Shown here piece by piece: positions 8,066 to 16,903 of a stretch of DNA of 29,439 nucleotides. Both the position numbers and the translations under genes were made by a program. A model generated the notes under the pieces. It was not told where the DNA came from. It saw only the letters and a list, made by a program, of their open reading frames with translations, and did not search any database. Source of the DNA: an uncultured Blautia sp. (GTDB lineage Bacteria; Bacillota; Clostridia; Lachnospirales; Lachnospiraceae); contig CAKROW010000030.1 of assembly GCA_934373235.1 (NCBI GenBank), forward strand, positions 1-29,439, read 5' to 3'. Each line of letters begins with the position of its first letter. The first letter of the stretch is position 1.

Positions 8066-9694
8066 ATGGGTAAAAAAAGTGATAATACACTTGTGAAAAA
8101 CGCTTCGTTTCTCATGATCGCGGCACTGATCTCCAAGATCATCGGAATGCTGTACAAAAGTCCGCTTTCAACAACACTGGGAAGCCAGAGTTTTGCTCTT
8201 TTCCAGTTTGCACAGAATGTTTATTTCATTCTTCTTATGATCGCATCTTTCAGTATTCCCCAGGCTGTATCCAAGATCATGGCAGAAAAGATCGCTTTTC
8301 ACAGATATAAGGATGCACAGAAGGTGTTTTACGGTGCGCTGCTTTATGCAGCTATTGCAGGCGGTATTGTATCGCTGATCTGTGTATTTGGTGCAAATAT
8401 CCTTGTGCCGGACAGTATGGCAAATGCCAGACTGGCACTTCAGATGCTTGCGCCTACGATTTTCATGTCCGGAATCTGCGGTGTTTTCCGTGGATATTTC
8501 CAGGCATACAGAAATATGATGCCAACCTCCATATCACAGATCATTGAGCAGATATTTGTGGCAACTTTTGCACTTCTGATGTCACACACCTTTATCCAGC
8601 ATTTTACGGCTGCCGGTGCGGATGCTGATACTATTCACAGATGGGGCGCAGCCGGTGCTACCATGGGTACAGGGGCAGGTGTTGCCTCTGCACTGATCTT
8701 TATGCTCATTGTGTACGGGGTCAACCATAAGCTTATCAGAAAAAGGATCCAAAAAGACCATCATTCCGTAAATGAGGATATGGGCAGAGTTATGAAAAAC
8801 ATTGTGATCATCATTATGCCTATTATCCTCAGCGCTTTTATCTATAATGTAAACGGATACATCAACAGCTATATGTACTCCGGCATTATGGATATGAAGG
8901 GCGCGGCAAAGGATACCATACAGACTCTGTACTCCGAGTACGGATATTATATGACACTGATCAATATTCCCCTGACTCTGGCAAGTACGGCCCCTACTTC
9001 CATGATCCCGGAAGTTTCTGCACACTATGCGATGCATGACATTAAAGGAGCGAACTTAAAGACAGACAGGGCGACCTGGATCAGTATGCTGATCTCCATT
9101 CCGGCAGCTATCGGTCTGGCAGTACTTTCCGGCCCTATCACAAGGCTGATCTTCGGAGGAACCAATGGTGTAGGTGGACAGCTTCTGATTCTTGGAGCGA
9201 TCACGATCATCCTTAACGGAAACTCCAACATCACCAACGGAGTTCTTCAGGGGATCGGAAAGCCCAGGCTTCCCATGATCCATGCTGCCATTGCCCTGGT
9301 TGCGGATGTGATCGCAATGGCTCTGCTGCTGGTATTTACGAATCTTGGAGTTTACACCATTGTTCTGGCACAGATCGTATATGCAGTGGTAATGTGTCTC
9401 TTAAATGACTGCTCCATCAAGAAATATATGGGTTACAGAAACCCCTGGAGAAGTGCTTATATCAACCCGTTCCTGGCATCCGTTCCAATGGGGATCGTTG
9501 CAGGACTGGTATATTACGGTCTGTATGCCCTGATCCATTCCAATGTGATCTGTCTGGGTGTCTCCGTGATCCTGGCAGCAGGTGTTTATTTTGTGGTATA
9601 TCTTCTGGTCAGCAGACCATCTGAGGAAGAACTTTCCATGATGCCTGGTGGAAGATATATGAAGAAACTTGGAAGGATCCTGAAGATCGTCTGA
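8066..9694 (+). CDS. MOP-superfamily flippase, MurJ/YtgP-like
   Basis: A 542-residue protein with about 14 membrane segments, matching the polysaccharide/lipid II flippase group of the MOP superfamily. Its length and N-terminal pattern (an early membrane segment, then GMLYKSPLSTTLGS and IPQAVSK) resemble Bacillus subtilis YtgP/MurJ (544 residues), so lipid II export for peptidoglycan assembly is the leading guess; SpoVB or another envelope-polymer flippase is possible. AAAGGA at 8051-8056 supports the start. It is the last gene of the hisHF-ung run and is followed by a strong terminator. A second, shorter flippase of the same superfamily lies at 19107-20477 on the minus strand. Confidence 0.8.
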   Translation: MGKKSDNTLVKNASFLMIAALISKIIGMLYKSPLSTTLGSQSFALFQFAQNVYFILLMIASFSIPQAVSKIMAEKIAFHRYKDAQKVFYGALLYAAIAGGIVSLICVFGANILVPDSMANARLALQMLAPTIFMSGICGVFRGYFQAYRNMMPTSISQIIEQIFVATFALLMSHTFIQHFTAAGADADTIHRWGAAGATMGTGAGVASALIFMLIVYGVNHKLIRKRIQKDHHSVNEDMGRVMKNIVIIIMPIILSAFIYNVNGYINSYMYSGIMDMKGAAKDTIQTLYSEYGYYMTLINIPLTLASTAPTSMIPEVSAHYAMHDIKGANLKTDRATWISMLISIPAAIGLAVLSGPITRLIFGGTNGVGGQLLILGAITIILNGNSNITNGVLQGIGKPRLPMIHAAIALVADVIAMALLLVFTNLGVYTIVLAQIVYAVVMCLLNDCSIKKYMGYRNPWRSAYINPFLASVPMGIVAGLVYYGLYALIHSNVICLGVSVILAAGVYFVVYLLVSRPSEEELSMMPGGRYMKKLGRILKIV

Positions 9695-9726
9695 TCCTGA
9701 AACAGTCAGATAAGAACCCAAAAATA

Positions 9727-9783
9727 TCCCGTCATATTACAGCAGATATTCTCAGAGTGCTGTGATATGGCGGGACATTTTTT
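9727..9783. terminator. Bidirectional intrinsic terminator between the flippase and pepT
   Basis: TCCCGTCATATTACAGCA at 9727-9744 pairs imperfectly with TGCTGTGATATGGCGGGA at 9758-9775, followed by a six-T run at 9778-9783. An A run at 9720-9724 gives T residues on the minus strand, so it can serve both convergent genes. Confidence 0.85.
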
Positions 9784-9874
9784 ATGTCATAAAAATTACT
9801 CCGTAATGTCAGGATTCTTTCTTACCGGGGTGATAAGCAGCAGGGCCGGGAAAATATCAGGCAGGCTATGGCTC

Positions 9875-11095
9875 TTATTTCCGGGAAAATAATTCAATGA
9901 TTTTTAAAGTGACTTTTACGGCTGCGTCCATGCCCTCAATGGTAATATGTTCATAAGGGCCATGATAGGCGTGTCCGCCGGTTCCCAGGTTCGGGCAGGG
10001 AAGTCCCATAAAGCTTAACTGTGCACCATCTGTGCCGCCGCGGATGGGAATGATCAGAGGTGTGACATCACATGCACGGCAGGCTTCTGCGGCAAGGGTG
10101 ATAAGCCAGGGGCAGGTGTCGATGATCTCTTTCATATTCCGGTACTGCTGACTGATGGTGAGAACTGCCGTGTCAGCGCCATATTTTTCGTTAAAAAGGG
10201 CAGTAATGTGCCGGAGGGTATTCTGGCGGAAGACAAAGGAGGCAGCATCGTGGTCACGTACAATATAGTGGAGCTTTGCGTGGGCCACATCCCCGTTCAT
10301 GGACAGAAGATGGAAAAATCCCTGGTAATCATCGGTATTTGCAGGTGTATCACAGCCGGGCAGCATGGAATTGAACTCCATGGCAAGGAGAGAGGCATTT
10401 ACCATGGTGTTCTTTGCGGAACCAGGGTGGACATTAACACCGTTAAATTCCACCTTTGCACCACAGGCGTTGAAATTTTCGTACTGGATCTCACCTTCTG
10501 TGTCACCGTCCAGAGTGTAGGCGTAGTCAGCACCGAATTTTTTCAGATCAAAGTGTGCGGTTCCCATGCCGATCTCCTCGTCCGGGGTAAAGGCAATACA
10601 GAGAGGACCGTGGGGAATATTTTCCTTAAGGATATGTTCCAGAGAAGTCATGATCTCCGCAATACCGGCCTTGTCGTCTGCGCCCAGAATGGTAGTCCCG
10701 TCGGAGGTGATAAGAGTCCGTCCCTTAAGGCCTGGGAGATGGGGGAACATTTCCGGGGAAAGAACCCTTCCGCTGTCTCCAAGTGCCAGAGGTCCACCGT
10801 CATAGTTTTCGGTAATGACCGGAGCTGCAGGATGATCACAGAAGTCGGAAACTGTATCCATGTGAGCGATAAGTCCCAGGGCAGGAGCTTTCTCCAGTCC
10901 TTCGGAGGCGGGAAGATGAGCGTATACATAACAGTGTTCATCAACCATGGCATCCCGGATTCCCAGTTCCTTAAGTTCTTTTACAAGATGGTGTGCAAGG
11001 TCAAACTGGCAGGGGGAGGAAGGCGAGGCAGCGCTTTCCTCATTGCTTGGTGTGAATATTTTTACATAGGATAAAAGACGTTCATATGCTTTCAT
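9875..11095 (-). CDS. pepT: Peptidase T (tripeptide aminopeptidase)
   Basis: A 406-residue cytoplasmic di-zinc M20 aminopeptidase that removes the N-terminal residue of tripeptides. Metal and catalytic residues are visible: His78 and Asp80 (AHMDTVSD), bridging Asp140 or Asp141 (LGADDKAG), Glu173-Glu174 (TPDEEIGMG), Asp196 (YTLDGD) and the late His of GTGGHAYHGPYE. Length is standard for PepT. The start follows AAAGGA in the minus reading, about 13 bases upstream. It diverges from the uracil permease across a 192-base gap with a symmetric promoter, and ends at a shared terminator. Its role is in peptide nutrition, expected to respond to amino-acid supply. Confidence 0.95.
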   Translation of the reverse strand: MKAYERLLSYVKIFTPSNEESAASPSSPCQFDLAHHLVKELKELGIRDAMVDEHCYVYAHLPASEGLEKAPALGLIAHMDTVSDFCDHPAAPVITENYDGGPLALGDSGRVLSPEMFPHLPGLKGRTLITSDGTTILGADDKAGIAEIMTSLEHILKENIPHGPLCIAFTPDEEIGMGTAHFDLKKFGADYAYTLDGDTEGEIQYENFNACGAKVEFNGVNVHPGSAKNTMVNASLLAMEFNSMLPGCDTPANTDDYQGFFHLLSMNGDVAHAKLHYIVRDHDAASFVFRQNTLRHITALFNEKYGADTAVLTISQQYRNMKEIIDTCPWLITLAAEACRACDVTPLIIPIRGGTDGAQLSFMGLPCPNLGTGGHAYHGPYEHITIEGMDAAVKVTLKIIELFSRK

Positions 11096-11204
11096 GGTTA
11101 ACGGTCAGTCCTTTCTGGATAAATTCAGTGCATCGCAGAGCTGGTTGCAGGATACGGAGTGAACAGGATCCGGCCGGAAGATCTGCGGCACTTTGGCTGG
11201 AAAT

Positions 11205-11237
11205 ATTATAGCATAATACTGCTATGTATGCTATAAT
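11205..11237. promoter_or_regulatory. Symmetric divergent extended -10 promoters of pepT and the uracil permease
   Basis: ATTATAGCAT at 11205-11214 and ATGCTATAAT at 11228-11237 are perfect reverse complements 13 bases apart. Each contains TATAAT preceded by an extended -10 TG dinucleotide, one reading left to pepT and one right to the permease. Each arm sits where the -35 of the other strand would lie, and neither has a good -35 hexamer. Leaders would be about 100 bases for pepT and about 45 bases for the permease. The same palindrome could be an operator for a dimeric regulator. Confidence 0.6.
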
Positions 11238-11287
11238 CGGACAGATAGAACTTATGTTATATCCATATATATGGGAGGATTGTAAGA

Positions 11288-12538
11288 GTGGAAAAAAGAA
11301 TCATACAGGTCGAAGAAAAAGTACCTGCAAAAATGCTGATACCTTTAAGTATCCAGCACATGTTTGCCATGTTTGGCGCATCTGTCCTGGTGCCGTTTCT
11401 TTTTGGCATCAACCCGGCAATCGTTCTGCTTATGAACGGTGTGGGAACCCTTTTGTTCATCATGATCACCAGGGGAAAGGCCCCGGCTTACTTAGGCTCC
11501 AGCTTTGCGTTTCTTTCACCGGCACTTCTTGTGATCGGGAAATACGGTTATGAATATGCGCTGGGCGGATTCGTGGTTCTTGGTATTGCAGGAATGTGTG
11601 TGGCACTGATCATCCGCCAGTGTGGAACAAAATGGATCGACATTGTGCTTCCCACAGCAGCAATGGGTCCTGTTGTAGCTCTGATTGGACTGGAGCTTGC
11701 AGGAAGTGCAGCCAGTACAGCCGGACTTCTTGATGACAAGGTAGATGCAAAAAATGTGATCGTATTTCTTGTTACTTTGGGAGTGGCAGTTTTCGGACAG
11801 ATCCTGTTTCGGGGATTTCTTTCCGTTATCCCGATCCTGATCGCGATCATTGCAGGATATGTGGCTGCCGGAGCTTGTGGGCTTCTTGATTTTACACAGG
11901 TAAGGGAGGCTGCGTTTTTTGCACTTCCCGATTTTACATCACCGAAATTTAATGTTGAGGCGATCATGACCATATTCCCGGCACTTCTTCTGGTCACATC
12001 AGAGCATATCGGGCATCAGATCGTCACCAGCAAGATCGTGGGACGTGATCTTCTGAAGGATCCGGGACTTCATAGATCCCTGTTTGCAGATTTCTTTTCA
12101 ACAACGGTATCTGCATGTATGGGTTCTGTGCCAACAACCACTTACGGAGAGAATATTGGTGTCATGGCAGTGACAAAGGTGTACAGTGTACAGGTTATCG
12201 GCGGTGCGGCAGTACTTTCTATCTGCTGTTCATTCCTTGGAAAGCTTTCCGCGCTGATCAGCACCATCCCCGGACCGGTTATCGGAGGAATATCTTTCCT
12301 GCTTTACGGGATGATCGGAACATCAGGACTTCGTATGCTGGTAGACAATAAAGTGGACTACAGCAAATCCAGGAACCTGACATTGACTTCCGTGGTATTT
12401 GTGACAGGTCTTTCCGGCATTGCACTCAAAATGGGAAATGTAGAGCTTACAGGAATGGTTCTGGCCTGCGTGGTGGCCATGGCGTTAAGCCTTGTATTCT
12501 ATATCCTGGATAAATTAAAACTGACCAACGACCAGTAA
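11288..12538 (+). CDS. uraA: Uracil permease, NCS2 family
   Basis: A 416-residue nucleobase:cation symporter of the NCS2 (UraA/PyrP) family, with 12-14 membrane segments, importing uracil with protons. Family features are the QHMFAMFGASVLVPFL segment near residues 18-33 and the half-helix regions, including the conserved Glu in TSEHIGHQ near 236-243 and the NIGVM segment with the second substrate-site acidic/Asn group after GENIG. It starts at GTG 11288, nine bases after GGGAGG. I see no PyrR-type attenuator in the short leader. Expressed alone, with its own promoter and terminator. Xanthine or uric acid permease is less likely given the close fit to UraA length and motifs. Confidence 0.9.
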   Translation: MEKRIIQVEEKVPAKMLIPLSIQHMFAMFGASVLVPFLFGINPAIVLLMNGVGTLLFIMITRGKAPAYLGSSFAFLSPALLVIGKYGYEYALGGFVVLGIAGMCVALIIRQCGTKWIDIVLPTAAMGPVVALIGLELAGSAASTAGLLDDKVDAKNVIVFLVTLGVAVFGQILFRGFLSVIPILIAIIAGYVAAGACGLLDFTQVREAAFFALPDFTSPKFNVEAIMTIFPALLLVTSEHIGHQIVTSKIVGRDLLKDPGLHRSLFADFFSTTVSACMGSVPTTTYGENIGVMAVTKVYSVQVIGGAAVLSICCSFLGKLSALISTIPGPVIGGISFLLYGMIGTSGLRMLVDNKVDYSKSRNLTLTSVVFVTGLSGIALKMGNVELTGMVLACVVAMALSLVFYILDKLKLTNDQ

Positions 12539-12544
12539 AGGGCG

Positions 12545-12596
12545 AAACGACATCCGGTGCCTGTGAGACAGGCTGCTTTTCCGGATGTCGTTTTTT
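12545..12596 (+). terminator. Intrinsic terminator after the uracil permease
   Basis: ACGACATCCGG (12547-12557) pairs with CCGGATGTCGT (12581-12591) and runs into a T tract. A second hairpin, GCCTGT-GAG-ACAGGC (12559-12573), lies within the loop, making a branched, very stable structure. Confidence 0.9.
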
Positions 12597-12641
12597 GCAG
12601 GATCCTGTCGACAAAAAACAGGAGAATTTGGGAGATGCTTA

Positions 12642-12670
12642 TTGACATTCAGACTGATTTATAATACTAT
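12642..12670 (+). promoter_or_regulatory. recA promoter
   Basis: A consensus TTGACA at 12642-12647 is followed, after 17 bases, by TACTAT at 12665-12670. Transcription would begin near 12677, just before the LexA box. An overlapping TATAAT at 12660-12665 is at the wrong distance (12 bases) from the -35. Confidence 0.7.
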
Positions 12671-12685
12671 GTAACATAGAAAACA

Positions 12686-12699
12686 CGAACACAGGTTCG
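12686..12699. promoter_or_regulatory. LexA (SOS) box controlling recA
   Basis: CGAACACAGGTTCG matches the Gram-positive LexA/DinR operator pattern CGAAC-N4-GTTCG on both arms. It lies about 10-22 bases downstream of the predicted transcription start, where bound LexA would block the polymerase. It predicts DNA-damage induction of recA and recX. Confidence 0.85.
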
Positions 12700-12776
12700 C
12701 TATCGGGATGGCACATGCACATTCCGGCAACCAGGATCAGTATAAGATAATTCAGGAAGAAATAAGGAGAAGCAGA

Positions 12777-13838
12777 ATGATAAATGAAGAGAAGCAGAAG
12801 GCTCTTGAAGCAGCCATCGGTAATATTGAGAAACAGTTTGGCAAGGGATCAGTGATGAAGCTTGGCGATTCCAGCTCCCATATGCAGGTGGAGGCAGTTC
12901 CTACCGGATGCTTAAGCCTTGATATTGCCCTGGGAGTAGGGGGAGTTCCCAAGGGGCGTATCATTGAGGTCTACGGACCTGAGTCAAGTGGTAAGACTAC
13001 CGTTGCCCTTCATATGGTAGCGGAGGTACAGAAGAGAGGCGGCATTGCAGGATTTATTGATGCAGAACATGCCCTGGATCCGGTATATGCGGGGAATATT
13101 GGTGTGGATATTGACAACCTTTATATCTCACAGCCGGATAACGGGGAACAGGCACTGGAGATCACAGAGACTATGGTGCGTTCAGGTGCCATTGATATCG
13201 TTATTGTGGACTCTGTTGCCGCACTTGTTCCCAAGGCAGAGATCGAGGGCGATATGGGAGACAGCCATGTAGGACTTCAGGCACGACTGATGTCACAGGC
13301 ATTGCGTAAACTGACTGCAGTGATCAGCAAGTCCAACTGTGTGGTCATCTTTATCAACCAGCTCCGTGAGAAGGTAGGCGTAATGTTCGGTAATCCGGAG
13401 ACTACCACAGGAGGCCGTGCGCTTAAGTTTTATTCCTCTGTCCGAATGGATGTCCGTCGTGTAGAGACACTTAAACAGGGTGGAGAGATGGTTGGTAACC
13501 ATACCAGAGTGAAGATCGTGAAGAACAAGGTGGCTCCGCCATTCAAGCAGGCAGAGTTTGATATCATGTTCGGAACCGGTATTTCCAGAGAGGGCGATAT
13601 CCTGGATCTGGCAGCGGACTGTTCTATTGTCAATAAGAGCGGGGCGTGGTATGCATACGAGGGAGATAAGATCGGACAGGGCCGTGAGAACGCCAAGATT
13701 TTCCTTAAAGAGCATCCGGAGATCCGGGATGAGATCGAGAAGAGGGTACGTGTATACTACCATCTGGATCCGGAGGAAGAGACCGCTGATACAGATAAGA
13801 ATTCCTCAGACAGCACAGAAGAACAGAAGGACAAGTAA
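12777..13838 (+). CDS. recA: RecA recombinase
   Basis: A 353-residue RecA that forms filaments on single-stranded DNA, promotes strand exchange and stimulates LexA self-cleavage. It begins with the family-typical EEKQKALEAAIGNIEKQFGKGS, and has Walker A GPESSGKT at 67-74, a Walker B region IVIVDSVAAL, the L1/L2 DNA-binding regions (L2 starting FGNPETTTGG) and an acidic C-terminal tail. The frame is open up to ATG 12708, which would add 23 residues (MAHAHSGN...), but AAGGAG directly precedes 12777 and no ribosome site precedes 12708. Regulated by the LexA box upstream and followed after three bases by recX. Confidence 0.97.
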   Translation: MINEEKQKALEAAIGNIEKQFGKGSVMKLGDSSSHMQVEAVPTGCLSLDIALGVGGVPKGRIIEVYGPESSGKTTVALHMVAEVQKRGGIAGFIDAEHALDPVYAGNIGVDIDNLYISQPDNGEQALEITETMVRSGAIDIVIVDSVAALVPKAEIEGDMGDSHVGLQARLMSQALRKLTAVISKSNCVVIFINQLREKVGVMFGNPETTTGGRALKFYSSVRMDVRRVETLKQGGEMVGNHTRVKIVKNKVAPPFKQAEFDIMFGTGISREGDILDLAADCSIVNKSGAWYAYEGDKIGQGRENAKIFLKEHPEIRDEIEKRVRVYYHLDPEEETADTDKNSSDSTEEQKDK

Positions 13839-13841
13839 TCT

Positions 13842-14330
13842 ATGATGGATCCGGAAGAATTAAATCAGGCCAGGAAGAAGGCGATGAAGCTTCTGGAGCA
13901 CATGGACCGTACAGAGAAGGGCCTGTCTGACCGTTTGCGTCAGGCAGGTTTTTCAGAAGAGGCCGCTGCAGGGGCCATGGAGTATGTGCAGTCCTATGGC
14001 TATATTGATGATGCCCGCTATGCCAGAACCTATATCTCCTACAGAATGAATACGAAGAGCCGTCAGAAGATCATGCAGGAGCTTGCTCAGAAGGGCATAG
14101 ACAGCCATACAGCCAGGGAAGCCTGGGAGGAGATGTCGGAGCTTCTCGGACATGATGAGCAGGGCGTCTTAAGAAGCACTATAGAGAAGAAATGCACCCC
14201 GGGTACTGTCCTGGATGAGAGGGAGATGCGCAGGCTTTACGGGTATCTTGCAAGACGGGGATTTCAGCCCGGGGACATTTCCCGTATGCTGGACGAAATG
14301 GAAATAACACTGTGTCATAACCGGGACTGA
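13842..14330 (+). CDS. recX: RecX regulatory protein
   Basis: A 162-residue, all-helical RecX family protein that binds RecA filaments and limits their extension. It has the family repeats of three-helix units, with typical segments SDRLRQAGFSEE, YGYIDDARYARTYI and LARRGFQPGDISRML. It starts three bases after the recA stop, with an AAGGA site in the recA 3' end; ATG 13845 is an alternative. The recA-recX pairing is widely conserved and puts RecX under the same SOS control. Confidence 0.93.
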   Translation: MMDPEELNQARKKAMKLLEHMDRTEKGLSDRLRQAGFSEEAAAGAMEYVQSYGYIDDARYARTYISYRMNTKSRQKIMQELAQKGIDSHTAREAWEEMSELLGHDEQGVLRSTIEKKCTPGTVLDEREMRRLYGYLARRGFQPGDISRMLDEMEITLCHNRD

Positions 14331-14390
14331 TAATGTGAAATAAAGCTGTCATCAAAATGGCAGAAAAGTGAAACAATTCCTGAGAAAAAC

Positions 14391-14419
14391 TTGACATAAA
14401 TGTGAAAAACAGCTAAACT
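14391..14419 (+). promoter_or_regulatory. Putative rny promoter
   Basis: A perfect TTGACA (14391-14396) with a 17-base spacer precedes TAAACT (14414-14419). The transcript would have a leader of about 40 bases carrying AAGGAGGT at 14453-14460. I see no convincing terminator between recX and this promoter. Confidence 0.6.
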
Positions 14420-14466
14420 TGTATTGTTGTAATTGTGCAATGAAAACTAAATAAGGAGGTGCTCCT

Positions 14467-16029
14467 GTGACAGGCACAATAATTATAAGTGTAATTGTCG
14501 CTGTGGTAGTCGCGCTACTTATTGCAGTTCCTATTACTTGCAAGGTTGCTGTTAATAATAAAGTCCGCAAGGATGCGGAAGTTATAGGTTCAGCAGAGGA
14601 TAAGGCAAGAAAAATTCTGGATGAGGCATTGAAAACGGCAGAAACAAAGAAACGTGAAGCTTTACTGGAAGTGAAGGAGGAGTCTCTCCGTACCAAAAAT
14701 GAACTTGAGAGAGAGACTAAGGAACGGAGAAACGAGCTGCAGAGATACGAGAAACGTGTCTTATCAAAGGAAGAATCCGTAGATAAGAGATCCAATGCAG
14801 TGGAGAAGCGTGAGCAGGAATGTACAGCGAAATTTGCTGAATTACAAGAAAAAGAGAAACGGGTCAACGAGCTCGAAGAAAAAGGAGTACAGGAACTGGA
14901 ACGAGTTTCCGGTCTTACCTCCGAACAGGCAAAAGAAGAATTGCTGAGATCTGTAGAAGATGACGTAAAAGTCGATGTAGCCAAACTCTATAAAGAGCTT
15001 GAGAGCAGAGCAAAGGAAGATGCAGACAAGAAAGCCAAGGAATATGTGGTAAACGCTATTCAGAAATGTGCGGTTGACCATGTATCTGAGACAACAATTT
15101 CTGTGGTACAGCTTCCAAGTGATGAGATGAAGGGAAGGATTATCGGCCGCGAGGGTCGTAACATCCGTACTCTGGAGACACTTACCGGTGTTGATCTGAT
15201 CATTGATGATACACCGGAAGCAGTGGTGCTTTCCGCATTTGATCCCATCAGAAGAGAAATTGCCAGGGTAGCCCTGGAGAAGCTTATTGTGGATGGACGT
15301 ATCCATCCTGCAAGAATTGAAGAGATGGTTGAAAAGGCTCAGAAAGAAGTGGAAGCACAGATCCGTGAGGATGGTGAGAATGCGGCCATGGATGTAGGCG
15401 TACATGGTATTCATCCGGAGCTTCTGAAGCTTCTTGGTCGAATGAAATTCCGTTCAAGTTATGGACAGAATGCACTGAGACATTCCATTGAGGTGGCACA
15501 GCTTTCCGGACTTCTTGCAGGGGAGATCGGTGTTGATGTGAGAATGGCCAAACGTGCCGGACTTCTTCATGACATTGGTAAATCCATTGATCATGAGGTA
15601 GAGGGATCTCATATCCAGATCGGTGTTGATCTCTGTAAGAAATATAAGGAATCTCCGATTGTCATCAATACAGTTGCATCTCATCATGGTGATGTTGAGC
15701 CGGAATCCCTGATCGCCTGCATCGTACAGGCGGCTGATGCGATTTCCGCAGCAAGACCAGGTGCCAGAAGAGAAACTCTTGAGACGTATACCAATCGTCT
15801 GAAGCAACTGGAAGATATCACCAATGAGTTTAAAGGTGTGGAGAAGTCTTTTGCTATTCAGGCAGGAAGAGAAATTCGTGTAATGGTTGTTCCCGAGCAT
15901 GTAAGCGATGCAGATATGGTTATTATGGCCAGAGATATCGCTAAGCAGATCGAAGCTGAACTGGAATATCCGGGACAGATCAAGGTCAATGTTATTCGTG
16001 AGAGCAGAGCCATTGATTATGCGAAATAA
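14467..16029 (+). CDS. rny: Ribonuclease Y
   Basis: A 520-residue membrane-anchored endoribonuclease that begins mRNA decay in Firmicutes and scaffolds the RNA degradosome. Order of parts: N-terminal membrane helix (about 3-24), long coiled coil (about 35-190), KH domain with the IIGREGRNIRT loop (225-235), and HD domain with His339 and the metal pair His368-Asp369 in LLHDIGKSID. The start is GTG 14467, seven bases after a near-perfect AAGGAGGT. Length matches family norm. It is monocistronic, with its own promoter and terminator. Confidence 0.97.
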   Translation: MTGTIIISVIVAVVVALLIAVPITCKVAVNNKVRKDAEVIGSAEDKARKILDEALKTAETKKREALLEVKEESLRTKNELERETKERRNELQRYEKRVLSKEESVDKRSNAVEKREQECTAKFAELQEKEKRVNELEEKGVQELERVSGLTSEQAKEELLRSVEDDVKVDVAKLYKELESRAKEDADKKAKEYVVNAIQKCAVDHVSETTISVVQLPSDEMKGRIIGREGRNIRTLETLTGVDLIIDDTPEAVVLSAFDPIRREIARVALEKLIVDGRIHPARIEEMVEKAQKEVEAQIREDGENAAMDVGVHGIHPELLKLLGRMKFRSSYGQNALRHSIEVAQLSGLLAGEIGVDVRMAKRAGLLHDIGKSIDHEVEGSHIQIGVDLCKKYKESPIVINTVASHHGDVEPESLIACIVQAADAISAARPGARRETLETYTNRLKQLEDITNEFKGVEKSFAIQAGREIRVMVVPEHVSDADMVIMARDIAKQIEAELEYPGQIKVNVIRESRAIDYAK

Positions 16030-16060
16030 GCCCGAAACCAGAAGTAGTTCTGAACATAGT

Positions 16061-16096
16061 GAACCGGACAGTGTTAAGCTGTCCGGTTCTTTTTTT
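16061..16096 (+). terminator. Intrinsic terminator after rny
   Basis: GAACCGGACAG (16061-16071) pairs perfectly with CTGTCCGGTTC (16079-16089) around a seven-base loop and is followed by seven T residues. Confidence 0.93.
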
Positions 16097-16131
16097 ATGT
16101 CCGGCTACGTAAACTGGTACAGGGTGAGCAA

Positions 16132-16731
16132 ATGGAAAAGATATATTCAAAGCAGAAAAACAGGGAACTTCCTGTTGGGAGCCTGTTTCTTGGAGGATTC
16201 CTTGTTGGAACAGTACTGCCCAATCTTATATGGAAATTTCAGTGGAGACAGAAGACCATGGCCTCCTTTTATTTTCTCAGATCCTTTGCCGGAAAAGAAG
16301 TTTCCGGGTGGGATTATTTTGCAGAGGTGCTGCGTGTGCGGGGCGGGATATTTCTGCTGCTTTTTCTATGTGGCTTTACCATTTTCGGGGTGCCGCTGGC
16401 TGTGGTGGCTGTACTTCTTACAGGGCTTCAGCTTGGGGTCATCCTGACTATGGCTGTGCTGGAATTTGGTCCGGGAGGGGCAATAGCAGGATTAAGTCTT
16501 GTTATGCCTCAGTATCTGGTATATTTTCCGGTGCTGTATTTCCTCAGCGGATATGTGTACGGACAATCACGTAATATCTGGAAAAACTATGGTATCCTGC
16601 CTTCCGGAACAGGAAAGTATGTGATATCCTGCTGCCTGGTTTTTGCGGCAGGACTTGTGGGAGTTATGCTGGAAACCTGGGTAAATCCCTGGCTTGTTGA
16701 GAAAACAGTAAAAATTTTAAAATTTTTTTAA
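16132..16731 (+). CDS. spoIIM: Stage II sporulation protein M-like membrane protein
   Basis: A 199-residue protein with about five membrane segments, matching the SpoIIM family (PF01944), whose founder works with SpoIID and SpoIIP in peptidoglycan remodelling during engulfment of the forespore. The family-like LFLGGFLVGTVLPN near the N-terminus and FGPGGAIAGLSLVMPQYLVYFP in the middle fit; I split the latter as FGPGGAIAG and PQYLVYFP. AGGGTGAG precedes the start at 16132. In Bacillus subtilis spoIIM is likewise near the xerD homologue, which supports the call. Members also occur in non-sporulating bacteria, so sporulation is suggested rather than proven. Confidence 0.82.
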   Translation: MEKIYSKQKNRELPVGSLFLGGFLVGTVLPNLIWKFQWRQKTMASFYFLRSFAGKEVSGWDYFAEVLRVRGGIFLLLFLCGFTIFGVPLAVVAVLLTGLQLGVILTMAVLEFGPGGAIAGLSLVMPQYLVYFPVLYFLSGYVYGQSRNIWKNYGILPSGTGKYVISCCLVFAAGLVGVMLETWVNPWLVEKTVKILKFF

Positions 16732-16835
16732 ACCACCCTAACACAATATCTGGTACTGGTTTCCATAACATCTGCGATATTTTGTATTTTTGGTGAAAAA
16801 GTCCGAAAACAAGCCATTTTTGCCGAAAAAACTGT

Positions 16836-16864
16836 TTGATTTTATGTAAAATACAAAGTATAAT
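16836..16864 (+). promoter_or_regulatory. Putative xerD promoter
   Basis: TTGATT (16836-16841), 17 bases, then TATAAT (16859-16864). This lies in a 172-base AT-rich gap between spoIIM and xerD where I see no gene or clear terminator. Confidence 0.65.
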
Positions 16865-16903
16865 TCAGTAAGAAACAGAATTTTACTTAAACGGGAAGTA
16901 CAG

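Noticed and set aside
10208..11074. Plus-strand 288-residue open frame
   Set aside because: Antisense shadow of pepT; no recognisable domain and no ribosome binding site.
12708..12776. Upstream start giving RecA a 23-residue N-terminal extension
   Set aside because: No ribosome site before ATG 12708, while AAGGAG precedes 12777, and RecA families begin near the latter.
14345..14362. CTGTCAT/ATGGCAG hairpin after recX as a terminator
   Set aside because: The stem contains a mismatch and no T run follows, so it is not a convincing intrinsic terminator.
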